Shown here: positions 62,332 through 64,000 of the stretch, piece by piece
Position numbering within the stretch: the first letter of the stretch is position 1
How the letters are laid out: each line of letters begins with the position of its first letter
From: Ascarosepion bandense
Lineage: Eukaryota > Mollusca > Cephalopoda > Sepiida > Sepiidae
Assembly: GCA_037127315.1 (NCBI GenBank)
Contig: JBBBDQ010001288.1
Coordinates: 548,501-612,500, forward strand
DNA length: 64,000 bases
Reading direction: 5' to 3'
The notes under the pieces: generated by a model
What the model was told of the DNA's origin: nothing
Seen by the model: only the letters and a program-made list of their open reading frames with translations
Database searches by the model: none
Program-made: the position numbers and the translations under genes

Positions 62332-63222
62332 CAAAAGGCGATCCTATTATTAATCCGAATGTTTATAAAAATCACCAATAAAATTGAAATATTATTTCCA
62401 TGAGACGAGTTGATATACTTTTGCGATTTATCTATTTCTATGGAAGCTATTTATTTTTATGGTACTAATTTTATTTTTAATTTAAGCATTTATTAATGGT
62501 TGATGTAAAAGGCTTAACATTTAAACTAGCTGAGATATTATATTAGTTTTTTAACTATGTTGCCTGAATTTTTAATATATGAGGGGAATGTCTTTTTAAA
62601 GGTTCTTTTAACTCAATTGTTACGGTCGTTTTCACAAGTTTGTAGAGGAGGATTATCAATTTCTAATATGATGGATATCACTGAAATGCCTGTCTTGTGG
62701 GTTTCCATAACATCTGGATCTTTCAATAGGTGTTCTATTAATCTATGCCATTACTTGTTTGCATTATTAACTAACGAATTGCTTTGTAAAACTTTTGCAT
62801 TTCTGAGATTATTTTACGTTTGTATATTTTCTCCTATGCTCGCATCGCTGAATAGCAATCGATATTATCATTGTATATGTTTCTATTTGAAATAATAATT
62901 CCGCATTCTTTGTCCAATCATGGAATTTTTTTTTTGTTTTTTGTTTTGGCTAGGATTCTTTATTCTTGTAAGTGTCGCTGTGTTAAAGTTTTTTTGTTGT
63001 TTGTTCTCAGAGTGACTGAAACCAATCTTTAGATGAAACCTTTGTTAAATTCCGTGTTGATGTGTCTAGAGTTCTTAATTATTGTGTCAACTAGGTTTTC
63101 TTTTTGTCATATAGGAATAATGTGTCACTGCCGATACTTGTGTTCGAACACGAATCACCAGGGAGTAAACATAGTCGACTTCATTCTCAAGTAATTTGCA
63201 GTACTAAGCTGCGTGACACGTA

Positions 63223-63225
<3 letters not shown>
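62332..63225. other. Unassigned AT/T-rich DNA
   Basis: A 112-codon open frame at 62557-62895 (plus) has no recognisable family or motif, and nearby introns or signals are not evident. I do not call it a gene. Confidence 0.45.

Positions 63226-63302
<77 letters not shown>
63226..63302. repeat. (AT)n microsatellite
   Basis: About 38 AT units with one ACAT interruption. Confidence 0.97.
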
Positions 63303-63303
<1 letters not shown>

Positions 63304-64000
63304 AGTATCCTTGGTACTTTGTTAGATTAATTCCACAGGGGATTGTAATTCGATGAGGACTCAGTGTTAGAATTTAACAGAGTAATATCTATGTAACATA
63401 AACCCCTTAAACAATTCACCATTGCGTATAACTAATACCCCATTAAAGACATTATATCTATTAATTAATTTGTATTTTTATTAGTTAATTATCGTTGTTA
63501 TTATTATTATTAATAAGTTTTATGAAATAGTATTAATGGTATAGTTAGTATTAATGGTATAGTTAGTATTAATGGTATAGTTAAGAATCATAATTAAAAC
63601 TGATCCCCGTTTTGTGTTTTTGTCGTTTTTATTTTTACCGTTAGAATTAATATAAAAAGCTGATAATTCAATTCTTCTAGTGAAAATATGGCCCCTAAAT
63701 TTAATTTAATGTATTTGAGAATGGCCAAATAAAAGATTAGGCCAAGATCATCTAATCGCTTCGGATAAAAATACAACCTCTCGTTATAACTAACACTGTA
63801 AATCTACCCCCCACGCCCAGGATTTTTTCTCCTGTCCTGCCATGATTCTTTTTTGTCTGGATAAATCTAACCCATTCATTGTTGTGAGGAATTTGGTCTG
63901 AAGAGTGGTCTGTAAGAGCTCTGCAAAACAAGCTATTACCAATAGATTTATAAAACCATCCAACTTATTTTCAATCTCTCTCTCTCTATATATATATATA
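63303..64000. other. Unassigned DNA with an 18-bp triple repeat
   Basis: Three tandem copies of AGTATTAATGGTATAGTT at 63529-63583. (AT)n begins at the window end (63987). No gene recognised. Confidence 0.6.

Noticed and set aside
61575..62378. Repeat protein with DTVFSKVFILNNQHISDIL units
   Set aside because: It is the minus-strand reading of the 86-bp array. Frame is kept only where unit length happens to be a multiple of three.
62557..62895. 112-residue plus-strand frame
   Set aside because: No motif, no homologue recognised, no promoter or splice context. An open frame of this size is unremarkable in 64 kb.

Overview
The window looks like repeat-dominated nuclear DNA of an animal. It is AT-rich, has eukaryote-style transposons from nearly every class, and carries dinucleotide and tetranucleotide arrays up to about 750 bp. 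The mixture (dense tRNA-derived SINEs, 5S-tRNA composite SINEs, Jockey/CR1-type LINEs, Ty3/Gypsy and Penelope relics, Helitron-like elements, long TATC and CA/TA arrays) suggests a large lophotrochozoan genome. A mollusc, perhaps a coleoid cephalopod, is my best guess, but this is inference from style and not from a diagnostic gene. No complete host protein-coding gene can be supported. Two short minus-strand stretches look like first exons: one with a YY1-type element and a splice donor near 5.1-5.2 kb, and one with a start codon followed by a consensus donor near 17.7 kb.

Layout. 1-8 kb: SINEs, a 5S-tRNA composite SINE, LINE 3' ends and a possible promoter/first exon. 8-24 kb: three Helitron-like copies, many SINEs (three blocks carry a conserved hairpin between two SINE pieces), 5S-like relics, a solo LTR with target-site duplication (TSD), and nested LINE 3' ends. 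24-32 kb: a miniature LTR element with primer-binding site and purine tract, the best LINE of the window (endonuclease plus reverse transcriptase in one open frame), and a SINE split by another LINE. 32-36 kb: a Gypsy gag-pol relic interrupted by a hAT element with 8-bp TSD, then a deleted LTR element with two 211-212 bp LTRs. 36-44 kb: a second tRNA-SINE family, a second solo LTR with TSD, TATC and TA arrays, and about 1.8 kb of pyrimidine-rich strand. 44-51 kb: a Tc1-like MITE inside a DUF4817-type element, a Tc1 deletion derivative, more LINE, SINE and Helitron copies, and the best 5S-tRNA composite. 51-56.5 kb: a second large LINE with inverted and direct duplications around it, tRNA-Leu-like sequences, and a Penelope-like element. 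56.5-58.2 kb: a Gypsy pol relic with a 101-bp near-palindrome inside its reverse transcriptase. 59-64 kb: a Helitron, a hAT relic, and a highly homogeneous array of 15 copies of an ~86-bp unit.

How the parts work together: LINEs of the Jockey/CR1 type are the likely source of reverse transcriptase. A short family ends with the same 3' terminus as that LINE and may be copied by it. SINEs, MITEs, the short Helitrons and the miniature LTR elements are all non-autonomous and would depend on enzymes from elsewhere. Almost every coding fragment is broken by frameshifts, stops or lost catalytic residues. The LINE at 25-28 kb is the nearest to intact.
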